DNA of 64,000 bases from Aquiflexum sp041751335 (GTDB taxonomy: Bacteria; Bacteroidota; Bacteroidia; Cytophagales; Cyclobacteriaceae): the NCBI RefSeq assembly GCF_041751335.1, contig NZ_JBGSXS010000148.1, forward strand, positions 8,281 to 72,280, given 5' to 3'. Positions 35,626-43,977 of this stretch are shown one piece after another (positions within the stretch are counted from its first letter, which is position 1; each line of letters starts with the position of its first letter). The translations under genes were made by a program, and so were the position numbers. A model generated the notes under the pieces. That model was given only the letters and a program-made list of their open reading frames with translations, made no database searches and was not told the DNA's origin.

Positions 35626-36933
35626 CTAGTTAGTTTTGATCCATCTCCATAAGGTTTTGTAATTGACCTTAGTACCATGGATCAAAATTCCTATGCGGTA
35701 AACTTTTCCAGCCACCCATGTACTGAACAAAAAACCTGTGATCAGTAGTCCCATAGAAAGTGCCAAGTCCCAAAAAGGCACTCCGTAACTCACCCTGCCC
35801 ATCATGGCAATTGGTGAAGTAAAGGGTATTATTGACAACCAAAATGATACATTACTATTTGGATCGTTCAACACAAAAACAAAAAGACCCATATAACCTA
35901 TCAAAAGAGGAATGGTAATCGGAAGCATAAATTGTTGTGCTTCTGAAGGTGTATCAATAGCAGCACCCACAGCTGCAAAAAAAGCTCCATAGAGCAAATA
36001 TCCTCCCAAAAAGTAAAACACAAAGGTCAACGTCAATTGGAAAAAGTTTATGCCTTGTATCGTCTGAATGATATTATATACATTTTCGTCTCCATTGATC
36101 ATTTGGCTCATATCAGGATTAGTAAGCTCCATAACCTGTTGTTGGGGCATTTGCATCCCAAAGTAGCCAATTACAATAGATGAAATTCCACCTATCAAAA
36201 TGACCCATATCAGAAATTGGGTAAGACCTACGGCGCCAATCCCGATTATCTTGCCCATCATCAACTGGAATGGTCTGATCGAGGATATAAGGATTTCAAT
36301 GATACGGCTGGATTTTTCCTCGATCACTCCCTGCATGATCTGATTGCCGTAGATAAAGATGAAAATATAAATTAAAATGCCAGCCATGAAGCCTATTGCA
36401 TAATTGACTGTTGCATCTGAAATTTTTTCGTCTCCTTTATTATCCAAAGTAATGGATTGGATATCCACTTTGGTTCGATAGGCATTGATGACCTCCGGGT
36501 CGATTCCCGATTCAAAAAGTCTTTGTTCCTCTATTCTTCTTTTCAGATTGGCTTCAAGAAAGGAAACCAATCCCATACTTGGATTCTTTTCAGCATAATA
36601 TATTATCCCATTTGGCCTCGTTAGGTCTAATTTAGGTATATATAAAAAACCAAATCTTTCTCCGTTTTGGACCAAAGATTTTGCTTCCTCTATAGATGTA
36701 TTGGAGAATGAAAAAGCATATTGCTCAGAACTTTCAAGAAAAAACAGGTTATTTTCATCTACTACTTCTATAATCCTCAAAGCAGAACTGGATGTTTCAT
36801 CAACAGCTATCCAAAGAAATATGCCCATAATGGCCGGAAAAACCAGTGGGGTCAAAATGGTTGCCAAAAGAAAGGATTTCTTCTGTACCCTTGAAAGATA
36901 TTCCCGCTTAATTACCAGCCAAACTTTATCCAT
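35626..36933 (-). CDS. ABC-2-type exporter permease (NatB-like)
   Basis: 435 residues. First helix near residues 22-44 (SFLLATILTPLVFPAIMGIF), then a periplasmic domain of about 130 residues, then five to six helices from residue 175 onward including FIYGNQIMQGVIEEKSSRII, the EKSSR coupling segment typical of NatB/ABC-2 permeases. It overlaps the upstream ATPase gene by 8 bases. Together they export an unknown substrate or serve in ion or drug extrusion. Confidence 0.88.
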   Translation of the reverse strand: MDKVWLVIKREYLSRVQKKSFLLATILTPLVFPAIMGIFLWIAVDETSSSALRIIEVVDENNLFFLESSEQYAFSFSNTSIEEAKSLVQNGERFGFLYIPKLDLTRPNGIIYYAEKNPSMGLVSFLEANLKRRIEEQRLFESGIDPEVINAYRTKVDIQSITLDNKGDEKISDATVNYAIGFMAGILIYIFIFIYGNQIMQGVIEEKSSRIIEILISSIRPFQLMMGKIIGIGAVGLTQFLIWVILIGGISSIVIGYFGMQMPQQQVMELTNPDMSQMINGDENVYNIIQTIQGINFFQLTLTFVFYFLGGYLLYGAFFAAVGAAIDTPSEAQQFMLPITIPLLIGYMGLFVFVLNDPNSNVSFWLSIIPFTSPIAMMGRVSYGVPFWDLALSMGLLITGFLFSTWVAGKVYRIGILIHGTKVNYKTLWRWIKTN

Positions 36934-37825
36934 TTGAATATTCTTTTACTTGTTGGATAAAAATCTCTTCCATACTGGGCAGAATTTCATGAAAGCTTAC
37001 CACTTCACCAAAGTCCATCATTTTGACAAGCAATTGGTTCGGAGAATCTTGACCAAGCGGTACCGTGAAAGTGGCAAGACCATTTTTGATTTGGGCCCCA
37101 AAATCCAATGGCAGGTTATTGCTATCACAAATAAGACTTATTTTATATTTATTGGGTCTAAATTGTTGTTTGATATTTTCCAAACTGCCTTCCAGTATTT
37201 TATAGGACTTGTGTATCATGGCTATTTGATCGCACAATAGCTCCACTGATTCCATTCTATGAGTAGACAATACCAAAGTAATTCCCTTGTTCTTTAGCTC
37301 AAGTATTTCATCCTTAATTATTTCAGCATTGATAGGATCAAAACCAGAAAATGGTTCATCCAAAATTAACAATTCAGGTTCATGAATAATGGTAGAAATA
37401 AACTGTACCTTTTGGGCCATTCCTTTGGAAAGGTCATCAATCCTCTTGTCTTTCCAGGATATGATGTCCATTTTTTTTAACCAATAACTCACCTTTTCTT
37501 TGGCTGTGACAGCCGGCATCCCTTTTAGACGTGCAAAATATATTAATTGATCCCACACCTTCATTTTTTTGTACAATCCTCTTTCTTCTGGCAAATACCC
37601 AATTCTAGAAATGTGTTTGGGATGCAGTTTTTCTCCTTTAAACAAAACCTGTCCTTGGTCAGCTTCTATGATTTGATTGATGATTCGGATAAGCGTAGTT
37701 TTACCTGCCCCATTGGGACCCAGCAATCCGAAAATTCCTCCTTTAGGAATATTTAAAGAAACATCGGTTAGCGCCTTATTAGACCCATAGGATTTAAACA
37801 AGTGTTGGATTTCGAGGAGTTCCAA
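36926..37825 (-). CDS. ABC transporter ATPase with DUF4162 tail
   Basis: 299 residues. Walker A G36-PNGAGKT-T44, signature LSKGMAQKVQ, Walker B LLILDEPFSGFDP and H-loop STHRME. The last about 80 residues match the DUF4162 regulatory tail found in NatA-like ATPases. It is the first gene of a two-gene operon with the permease at 35626. Confidence 0.92.
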   Translation of the reverse strand: MELLEIQHLFKSYGSNKALTDVSLNIPKGGIFGLLGPNGAGKTTLIRIINQIIEADQGQVLFKGEKLHPKHISRIGYLPEERGLYKKMKVWDQLIYFARLKGMPAVTAKEKVSYWLKKMDIISWKDKRIDDLSKGMAQKVQFISTIIHEPELLILDEPFSGFDPINAEIIKDEILELKNKGITLVLSTHRMESVELLCDQIAMIHKSYKILEGSLENIKQQFRPNKYKISLICDSNNLPLDFGAQIKNGLATFTVPLGQDSPNQLLVKMMDFGEVVSFHEILPSMEEIFIQQVKEYSNG

Positions 37826-37869
37826 AGAATATTCTTTTTGGTAAAAATAATAAAATTTAGAACCTGAAA

Positions 37870-38757
37870 TTACTTGAGCGTGACAGAACCCACAGAAACA
37901 TCAATATTGAATGTCATCAGGTTCTCACTGTTTTCTTTATAGGTTCTACTTACATAGGTTTTGTTCCCAATATCCTTAAGATGTTTTGGGATATAAGTCC
38001 TGCACATGGGCGTGGATTTGATCTTAACTATAAATGGTTGACTGTCATCCGGTAGTTCAAGGTTTACTTTTCCTGCCCCTACCATCGCCTGAATATTACA
38101 GGACTCTGGCATTTTGTCTGAAAAAGAAAGATTAAGTGTGCCATAATTGGCCTCAAAAATCATTTCCTTGGCATTGGTGAAATTAAGATTGAAAGCTTCT
38201 AGGTTTCCCATATTTATGGTCACCATGATGGTATCCATTTTTACTGAGTTAGCAGTCTTTTTGCTATAATCAAGGGTAATATCAGCACTTGTCGACTGAA
38301 TAATGCAATTTGATATTGGCAAATGAGAAAGATCAAGGTTGGCCGTACCTATCCCGAAATAAAAATGAAGGTCATACAGAAAATTGGAATTCAATCCAAC
38401 TGACCAAGAATGATCAAAATCATCATTAGAACTCGAAAATAGTTTGTAGGAAAGACTTTTTCCCAGATTTTCTGATTCCACATTTCTATGGACCAAATTG
38501 GCATAAAGTACCTCATCCCTGATTTCATGAAAAAATGAAGGCAAAATATTTACTTTAGATAAATTTGATCTGATATATACAGACTCATCCCCTTGTTTTC
38601 TTTTGATCTCAGACACACCTTTGTATACATTGAAATCCAGATAAACAAGATTGTATCCCCGTCTTTCTTCAATTTGAAACTCTTTGGTGATCTGGGCCGT
38701 AAGCTGGAATATAACCCCCAAAACGAGTCCAATTATTAAGCTAAATCTGTTCAGCAT
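37870..38757 (-). CDS. exported protein of unknown function with beta-helix-like repeats
   Basis: 295 residues. Signal peptide MLNRFSLIIGLVLGVIFQLTA before QITKE. The second half has short alternating strands ending in I/L-x-L (ANLDLSHLPISNCIIQSTSADI, TINMGNLEAFNLNFTNAKEM), as in DUF4097-like adhesin folds. Three cysteines occur (SNCII, ESCNI, PMCRT). The family is not firmly recognised. It precedes a terminator-flanked intergenic stretch next to dnaJ. Confidence 0.6.
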   Translation of the reverse strand: MLNRFSLIIGLVLGVIFQLTAQITKEFQIEERRGYNLVYLDFNVYKGVSEIKRKQGDESVYIRSNLSKVNILPSFFHEIRDEVLYANLVHRNVESENLGKSLSYKLFSSSNDDFDHSWSVGLNSNFLYDLHFYFGIGTANLDLSHLPISNCIIQSTSADITLDYSKKTANSVKMDTIMVTINMGNLEAFNLNFTNAKEMIFEANYGTLNLSFSDKMPESCNIQAMVGAGKVNLELPDDSQPFIVKIKSTPMCRTYIPKHLKDIGNKTYVSRTYKENSENLMTFNIDVSVGSVTLK

Positions 38758-38801
38758 ACGGTAAGGTTACGGCAATCAATTTAAAAGGTTCTTCGAGGTA
38801 T

Positions 38802-38827
38802 AAAAAAAGCCAGATTTTCGTCTGGCT
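38802..38827 (-). terminator. terminator of the grpE-dnaJ operon
   Basis: On the minus strand AGCCAGA (38827-38821), loop of six, TCTGGCT (38814-38808), then seven T (38807-38802... AAAAAAA on plus). It lies 9 bases after the dnaJ stop. Confidence 0.88.
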
Positions 38828-38835
38828 CCAAATAT

Positions 38836-39942
38836 TTAGAAAAATTCTTTCATTTTATCGAAAAAGCTCTTTTCAGATTTTCCGGGATCGGGCCTGAAAT
38901 TTTCAGAATCTTTCAGATTTTCAAGAATTTGTTTTTCTTCTTTACTGAGTTGTTTGGGAGTCCAGACATTTACATGAATAAGTTGATCTCCCCTACTGTA
39001 ACCATTGATATCCCTGATTCCTTTTCCTTTCAACCTTAGAATTTTTCCACTTTGCGTACCAGGATCAAGTTTAATTTTAACTTTACCATCTATAGTAGGG
39101 ACTTCGATTTGAGATCCTAACGCTGCATCAATAAAACTCACATACAAGTCAAACACCACATTGTTACCATCCCTTTGCAATGTTTCATCCTCAACCTCCT
39201 CTATCACTATTAGCAAATCTCCAGGTACTCCTCCCGCGGTTTCATTGCCTTTTCCTGACATACTCAATTGCATGCCATCAGCTACACCTGCAGGGATATT
39301 GATAGGAATAACCTCCTCTTTTAAAATAAGGCCTCTTGGATCTGCTTCTGCTGGTTTTTTATCTACGATTTGACCATTGCCCCCACAGGTAGGACATGTA
39401 CTGGCCGAAACCATCTGGCCCAACATGGTATTGACTACTTTTTTGATCTGACCAGAACCTTGGCAGGAAGAGCATGATTTGAAAGTAACCCCATCAGCAA
39501 TAATTTGTCTCTTTACTTTAATTTTTTTCTCAACACCATTGGCTATTTCCTTCAGGTTGAGTTTAAGTTTCACACGAAGATTAGTTCCTTTTTTGGTTCT
39601 CCTGCCACCTCTTCCACCGCCAAAAAAGGATTCAAATCCCCCACCCCCGAAAATATCTCCAAATTGGGAAAAAATATCTTCCATATTCATCCCACCACCA
39701 CTATATCCTCCATTTCCTCCAAGCCCTTGATGACCAAACTGATCATAACGCTGACGCTTATCAGGATTGCTCAAGACTTCATAGGCCTCCGCAGCTTCTT
39801 TGAATTTTTCTTCTGCTTCAGGATTATCTGGATTTTTATCCGGGTGATATTGAATTGCTAATTTCCTGTATGCTTTCTTTATTTCCTCTGGAGCAGCACT
39901 TTTACCTACCCCTAAAATTTCATAATAGTCTCTCTTTGCCAT
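38836..39942 (-). CDS. dnaJ: chaperone DnaJ with a reduced two-motif zinc region
   Basis: 368 residues. J domain with H33-P-D, a glycine/phenylalanine region (residues about 72-115, rich in GGG), then a cysteine region with only two CxxCxGxG motifs: CSSCQGSG near 156-163 and CPTCGGNG near 184-191. Canonical DnaJ has four. The C-terminal substrate-binding domains and a dimerisation tail follow. The shortened zinc module appears lineage-typical and would hold one zinc. It acts with DnaK and the upstream GrpE, 9 bases away. Confidence 0.94.
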   Translation of the reverse strand: MAKRDYYEILGVGKSAAPEEIKKAYRKLAIQYHPDKNPDNPEAEEKFKEAAEAYEVLSNPDKRQRYDQFGHQGLGGNGGYSGGGMNMEDIFSQFGDIFGGGGFESFFGGGRGGRRTKKGTNLRVKLKLNLKEIANGVEKKIKVKRQIIADGVTFKSCSSCQGSGQIKKVVNTMLGQMVSASTCPTCGGNGQIVDKKPAEADPRGLILKEEVIPINIPAGVADGMQLSMSGKGNETAGGVPGDLLIVIEEVEDETLQRDGNNVVFDLYVSFIDAALGSQIEVPTIDGKVKIKLDPGTQSGKILRLKGKGIRDINGYSRGDQLIHVNVWTPKQLSKEEKQILENLKDSENFRPDPGKSEKSFFDKMKEFF

Positions 39943-39951
39943 AATTTTTTT

Positions 39952-40527
39952 TTATGCTCCTATCACAACTTTGGCATACCTGATCACTTTGTCACCAAGG
40001 GTATATCCTCTTTCCACAACATCTATAACTTTTCCCTTCATTCCCTCTGTTGGAGAAGGTATTTGGGTAATTGCTTCTTGGGTATCCGGATCAAAGTTTT
40101 TTCCAATAAGATCAACCATGGGTCTCAAGCCCTTATTTTCAAGTATTTTAACGAATTTGTGGAAAACCAGGTGATTTCCATCTCTAACTTTAATCGGGTT
40201 ATCCTCATTTTCACTGGCCTTAAAAGCTCTTTCAAAATCATCTATAACGGGGATAATCTCAATCATTAAATCCTGAGAAGCAGTTTTTATCAGATCCAAA
40301 CGTTCTTTCGAGGTTCTTCTCCTATAATTTTCAAACTCAGAATATAGCCTTAAATATTTATCTTTCAGTTCAGACACTTCTCTTTGCAATTTTTCTTCCT
40401 GAGATAATTCACTTGTATCGGATTTTGAATCAGAAGTGATGTGCTCTTCATGGGACAATTCATCTTGATTTACTTCCTGATCTTCGGAAGTTAAATGCTC
40501 ATCATCGAATAACTCTTTCTCAGCCAT
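39952..40527 (-). CDS. grpE: nucleotide exchange factor GrpE
   Basis: 191 residues from ATG 40527 (MAEKELFDDEHLTSED); an upstream in-frame ATG at 40575 would add 16 basic residues not expected in GrpE. A low-complexity acidic start is followed by the long coiled coil (EVSELKDKYLRLYSEFENYR) and the beta-domain (GMKGKVIDVVERGYTLGDKV... IRYAKVVIG). It exchanges ADP for ATP on DnaK. It is in an operon with dnaJ. Confidence 0.95.
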   Translation of the reverse strand: MAEKELFDDEHLTSEDQEVNQDELSHEEHITSDSKSDTSELSQEEKLQREVSELKDKYLRLYSEFENYRRRTSKERLDLIKTASQDLMIEIIPVIDDFERAFKASENEDNPIKVRDGNHLVFHKFVKILENKGLRPMVDLIGKNFDPDTQEAITQIPSPTEGMKGKVIDVVERGYTLGDKVIRYAKVVIGA

Positions 40528-40600
40528 TTGTTTTAAAATTTTTAATCTTTTGTGAAACATCAATTTGTTTGCCATTGCCTGTTTTATGACAAACTGACAT

Positions 40601-41596
40601 TTATTGACTGTGTATAGCCTGCCATAACATGTCTTTCAATTTGTCAAGATTAAATTGGGATACCGATGAAATAAAAATAGAGGGGATATCTTTAGGTAGA
40701 TCGACCCCCATCTGATCCATTAACTCATCGTCCAACATATCTGATTTAGTAATGGCCAAAAGCCTCTTTTTGTCCAAGAGTTCAGGATTGAACTTCTCCA
40801 ATTCTCCGAGAAGGATTCTGTATTGCTCGGAAATACTTTCGGCATCTGCTGGTATCATAAATAAAAGAATGGAGTTCCTTTCAATATGTCTCAAAAATCG
40901 AAGGCCTAATCCCCTTCCTTCAGAAGCTCCTTCTATAATACCAGGAATATCCGCCATAACAAAGGATTTATCATCTCTATAGCCAATCACTCCAAGATTA
41001 GGAACCAATGTGGTAAATGGGTAATCTCCTATTTCAGGCTTGGCGGCGGATATACTTGACAAGAGAGTTGATTTACCGGCATTGGGAAAGCCTACAAGAC
41101 CAACATCAGCAAGTAATTTCAGTTCTAAAATAATCCATTCCTCTACCCCGGGCTCTCCTGGTTGAGCAAAATGGGGAGCTTGATTGGTGGCGGTTTTGAA
41201 ATGATCATTGCCCAATCCTCCTCTACCTCCGGGAGTTAAAATCACCTCCTGCCCATCTTCAGTAACTTCGAACCTAGTTTCCATGGTTTCAGCATCCTTG
41301 GTAACGGTTCCCAATGGCACTTCCAAAATTACATCAATACCATCTCTTCCTTTTCTCCTACCTCCTTCTCCACCCTTACCATCTTCACCGATAACATGCT
41401 TTTTGTATTTTAAGTGGAGAAGGGTCCAAAGCTGAGCGCTTCCCTTAAGAATGATATGTCCGCCTCTGCCACCATCTCCACCATCAGGACCTCCTTTTGG
41501 CACATGCTTTTCTCTTCTGAAATGAACAGAACCCGCACCCCCTGCTCCAGATCTTGAGCAGAATTTCACATAATCTATAAAGTTAGTATCAGCCAC
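40601..41596 (-). CDS. obg: Obg-family GTPase
   Basis: 331 residues from GTG 41596, giving the usual start (M)ADTNFIDYVKFC. The frame is open to TTG 41617, but that codon sits in the T run of a hairpin at 41616-41643. The glycine-rich Obg fold (GGPDGGDGGRGGHIIL) occupies about 1-155 and the GTPase domain has G1 GFPNAGKST, G3 DIPGIIEGA and G4 TKSD. Obg acts in 50S ribosome assembly and stress signalling; this copy lacks the C-terminal OCT domain. Confidence 0.93.
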   Translation of the reverse strand: MADTNFIDYVKFCSRSGAGGAGSVHFRREKHVPKGGPDGGDGGRGGHIILKGSAQLWTLLHLKYKKHVIGEDGKGGEGGRRKGRDGIDVILEVPLGTVTKDAETMETRFEVTEDGQEVILTPGGRGGLGNDHFKTATNQAPHFAQPGEPGVEEWIILELKLLADVGLVGFPNAGKSTLLSSISAAKPEIGDYPFTTLVPNLGVIGYRDDKSFVMADIPGIIEGASEGRGLGLRFLRHIERNSILLFMIPADAESISEQYRILLGELEKFNPELLDKKRLLAITKSDMLDDELMDQMGVDLPKDIPSIFISSVSQFNLDKLKDMLWQAIHSQ

Positions 41597-41615
41597 TTTC
41601 TTCTTTTTTTCTAAC

Positions 41616-41643
41616 AAAAACGGCTAAGCTCCATGCTTAGCCG
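41616..41643 (-). terminator. hairpin with T run between adk and obg (terminator or obg leader)
   Basis: Minus strand: CGGCTAAG (41643-41636), loop CATGGAG, CTTAGCCG (41628-41621), then TTTTT. It fits an adk terminator. A -7-like TACCTTTG (41666-41659) just upstream would place the same hairpin in the obg leader. Confidence 0.8.
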
Positions 41644-41658
41644 AACAAATACATTATA

Positions 41659-41666
41659 CAAAGGTA
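41659..41666 (-). promoter_or_regulatory. candidate obg promoter -7 box
   Basis: TACCTTTG on the minus strand matches TAnnTTTG exactly and lies 15 bases past the adk stop and 63 bases before GTG 41596. No clear -33 TTTG at 16-18 bases was seen. Confidence 0.5.
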
Positions 41667-41680
41667 CAAAATATTCTATA

Positions 41681-42253
41681 TCAGAACTTGTCAATTACTT
41701 TTTCGATATCCCCGAAAATATCTTCAATGGTACCAACCCCGTTTATTTTTGTGAATTTACCCTGCTGCTCGTAATATGCCGCAACAGGCAAGGTCTCATC
41801 TAAATAAACCCTGATTCTGGTTTCAATTTTTGATTCATCTTGGTCATCAGTGCGTCCGGAAGTCTTTCCTCTTTCCCTAATTCTTTCTTTCAGAATTTTT
41901 TCTTCAACATCCAAAGCTATCATTCCGGAAATTTCCAACTTGTTATTTCGCATCAACTTGTCTAATGCTTCTGCCTGAGCGACAGTTCTGGGAAATCCAT
42001 CGAAAATAAACCCATTTGCATCCTTGGAATTTGTGATTTTATCTTCGACCATCCCTATCACAACTTCATCAGGCACCAACCTGCCTTCATCCATGTATTT
42101 TTTGGCTAACCGACCAAGGTCTGTACCTTCACCTAAATGCTTCCTGAACAGATCCCCAGTTGAAAGGTGAGATAGGTGGTATTTAGCTATGATTTTTTCA
42201 CTTTGGGTACCTTTACCTGCCCCTGGAGGGCCAAACAACACAATATTAAGCAT
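41681..42253 (-). CDS. adk: adenylate kinase, short form
   Basis: 190 residues. P-loop GPPGAGKGT (residues 8-16), NMP-binding segment HLSTGDLFRKH, GFPRTVAQAEAL and LID-flanking ERGKTSGRTDD. The short LID without zinc cysteines marks the AK1-like length. It interconverts ATP, ADP and AMP. It follows hpt by 26 bases, forming a purine pair. Confidence 0.95.
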   Translation of the reverse strand: MLNIVLFGPPGAGKGTQSEKIIAKYHLSHLSTGDLFRKHLGEGTDLGRLAKKYMDEGRLVPDEVVIGMVEDKITNSKDANGFIFDGFPRTVAQAEALDKLMRNNKLEISGMIALDVEEKILKERIRERGKTSGRTDDQDESKIETRIRVYLDETLPVAAYYEQQGKFTKINGVGTIEDIFGDIEKVIDKF

Positions 42254-42279
42254 GATTTATCTCTTTTGTTTTATTGAAA

Positions 42280-42807
42280 TTATTTTAACTGATACAAAGC
42301 GGGCAGATTTCTGCCAAATCCATCATAATCCATTCCATACCCCACCACAAACCTATTTGGGATTTCAAATCCTACATAATCAATTTTGATGTCATGAACA
42401 AGAGCATCCGGCTTTAAAAGTAAAGAAGCAACTGCAATCTTATTCGGTTTTTTTTCTTTTACAAGTTCCAAAAGAAATTTCATACTCAAACCTGTGTCTA
42501 CAATGTCTTCTACAAGAATAACAGATTTACCCTCTAAATCTAAATCCAATCCCATCAAACTCTTTACTGCACCACTAGACTCTGTTCCTATATAAGAAGC
42601 CACCTTTATAAAAGTTACTTCCATTGGAATCTTTATATTTCTGGTCAGATCTGATAAAAACATAAAGGCACCGTTCAATACACCTATTAGAACCGCAGGA
42701 TTCCCTGAAAAATCATTGGATATCTCATTACCCATTTCTTCTATTCTCTTTTTCAGAGCATGGGCACTTATATAAGGTATAAATTCTTTATCTTTTATCG
42801 ATACCAT
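42280..42807 (-). CDS. hpt: hypoxanthine phosphoribosyltransferase
   Basis: 175 residues from ATG 42807 (the open frame to 42819 begins with TTG). PRPP-binding motif VILVEDIVDTGLS, loop VLNGAFMFLSD, and the C-terminal YVGFEIPNRFVVGYGMDY that fixes the purine. It salvages hypoxanthine and guanine. A hairpin and T run (42813-42840) and a -7 box (42845-42852) lie just upstream; adk follows. Confidence 0.94.
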   Translation of the reverse strand: MVSIKDKEFIPYISAHALKKRIEEMGNEISNDFSGNPAVLIGVLNGAFMFLSDLTRNIKIPMEVTFIKVASYIGTESSGAVKSLMGLDLDLEGKSVILVEDIVDTGLSMKFLLELVKEKKPNKIAVASLLLKPDALVHDIKIDYVGFEIPNRFVVGYGMDYDGFGRNLPALYQLK

Positions 42808-42812
42808 GTTAT

Positions 42813-42840
42813 GAAACAAAAATGCCCTCTATTCAAGGGC
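42813..42840 (-). terminator. hairpin with T run upstream of hpt
   Basis: Minus strand GCCCT (42840-42836), 7-base loop, AGGGC (42828-42824), then ATTTTTGTTT. It probably ends the upstream peptidase transcript; the stem is only five pairs. Confidence 0.5.
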
Positions 42841-42844
42841 CCTA

Positions 42845-42852
42845 CAAATATA
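42845..42852 (-). promoter_or_regulatory. candidate hpt promoter -7 box
   Basis: TATATTTG on the minus strand matches TAnnTTTG, 38 bases before ATG 42807. A -33 element is not obvious. Confidence 0.45.
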
Positions 42853-42892
42853 AAAAAAAAAGTTTGGCGTACATGGAATTAGTTGCTAATCC

Positions 42893-43801
42893 TTATAGAT
42901 GTTTCATCAAATAGCGGTACAACGCCAACATTGAATCCAAATCAAGTAAAGAAACTTTTTCTGAAGGAGTATGCACATTATCTTCAGCAGCACCAATAAA
43001 ACACCAATCAATCGCGTAAGGAGAATGCTGTATTTCCCTCCCATCACTCCCACCTGATCCTTCAACCTCTAATTGGAAAGGGATACCACTTTCCAATGCC
43101 AATTTGATAATTCTGTTCAAATAAATTTTTCTGGGAATAAATTGATCACGCATAGAAATAACCACTCCTTGATGATGTGAAATTCCTTCGGTAATCCATG
43201 TTATATCAGAAACTAACGCCTGTTTGATTGGGGAAGTCTCTTGGATAAACTTTAATAAAAACGGAACACTCCCTCCCCCATGCTCCTCATATGTTGAAAA
43301 AACGACCCATCCATTTTCAAGGGATTCACATAATTTAAGGCAATTATAAATCCCCAATCTATTGTCTAGATATGCTGCCTGAATAAAACCACCATTTATC
43401 CTGATGACCTGCGCAAAAGACAATAAAGTCCCCCTTACAATTGCTCTCGGAAAATCATGAAACAAATCCCCATCAATTTCCACCAATCTGCATTTAATAG
43501 GACCTAAGGCATCCTCCCCAACTAAATCAAATCCATTTTCTACCTCAGGACCTCCAATTGACACAAGCTGATCCTCATATCTTACGGTAAATCCAATAGT
43601 ATCTATGTGCGAAAAGACAGCTGTCTTAGGAGTTCCAAATTTTAACAACAAACAATCATGAAATTCCCCTCCAAAATAAAACTCAGGCTGAACCTTCCAC
43701 TGACTTTTCCGTTGGTTAACATATTCAATCAGAAAATCTGTCATTAAACGTTCATCACCTGAAACACTATGAATATTAAGTAACTTATTGAGCAGTTCCA
43801 T
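42893..43801 (-). CDS. M42-family metallo-aminopeptidase-like protein
   Basis: 302 residues. Metal-ligand motifs in order: FSHIDTIGF, the bridging aspartate in AAYLDNRLGIYN, glutamates in STYEEHGGG, SDITW and the last histidine in EDNVHTPSEK. Members trim N-terminal residues from peptides as large tetrahedral complexes. At about 300 residues it is a little shorter than standard M42 enzymes (around 350), so the lid domain may be reduced. It is a single gene divergent from the OmpA-like gene. Confidence 0.82.
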   Translation of the reverse strand: MELLNKLLNIHSVSGDERLMTDFLIEYVNQRKSQWKVQPEFYFGGEFHDCLLLKFGTPKTAVFSHIDTIGFTVRYEDQLVSIGGPEVENGFDLVGEDALGPIKCRLVEIDGDLFHDFPRAIVRGTLLSFAQVIRINGGFIQAAYLDNRLGIYNCLKLCESLENGWVVFSTYEEHGGGSVPFLLKFIQETSPIKQALVSDITWITEGISHHQGVVISMRDQFIPRKIYLNRIIKLALESGIPFQLEVEGSGGSDGREIQHSPYAIDWCFIGAAEDNVHTPSEKVSLLDLDSMLALYRYLMKHL

Positions 43802-43977
43802 ATTATATAAAATTATATCAGTTTTGGCTAGTTTTACAAATATGAAAAATTGAAAAGATTTTTGATAAAGTTTAAAGTTTTAAAATATTAATATACATTT
43901 GTGAATAGTTAAAATATTATAAAGTTGAAAATAAATCAATTAAACACTCAAAATCTGAACGGTAAAAATTTTTTATT

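Noticed and set aside
39479..39730. Proline-rich open frame antisense to dnaJ
   Set aside because: It is the complement of the glycine-rich region of DnaJ, and no start context or homology is visible.
40587..40599. TGACAAACTGACA upstream of grpE as a heat-shock operator
   Set aside because: It is a short direct repeat only; no CIRCE-like inverted repeat is present, and there is no basis for naming a regulator.
41597..41617. TTG 41617 as obg start
   Set aside because: It lies in the T run of a hairpin; GTG 41596 gives the normal family N-terminus.
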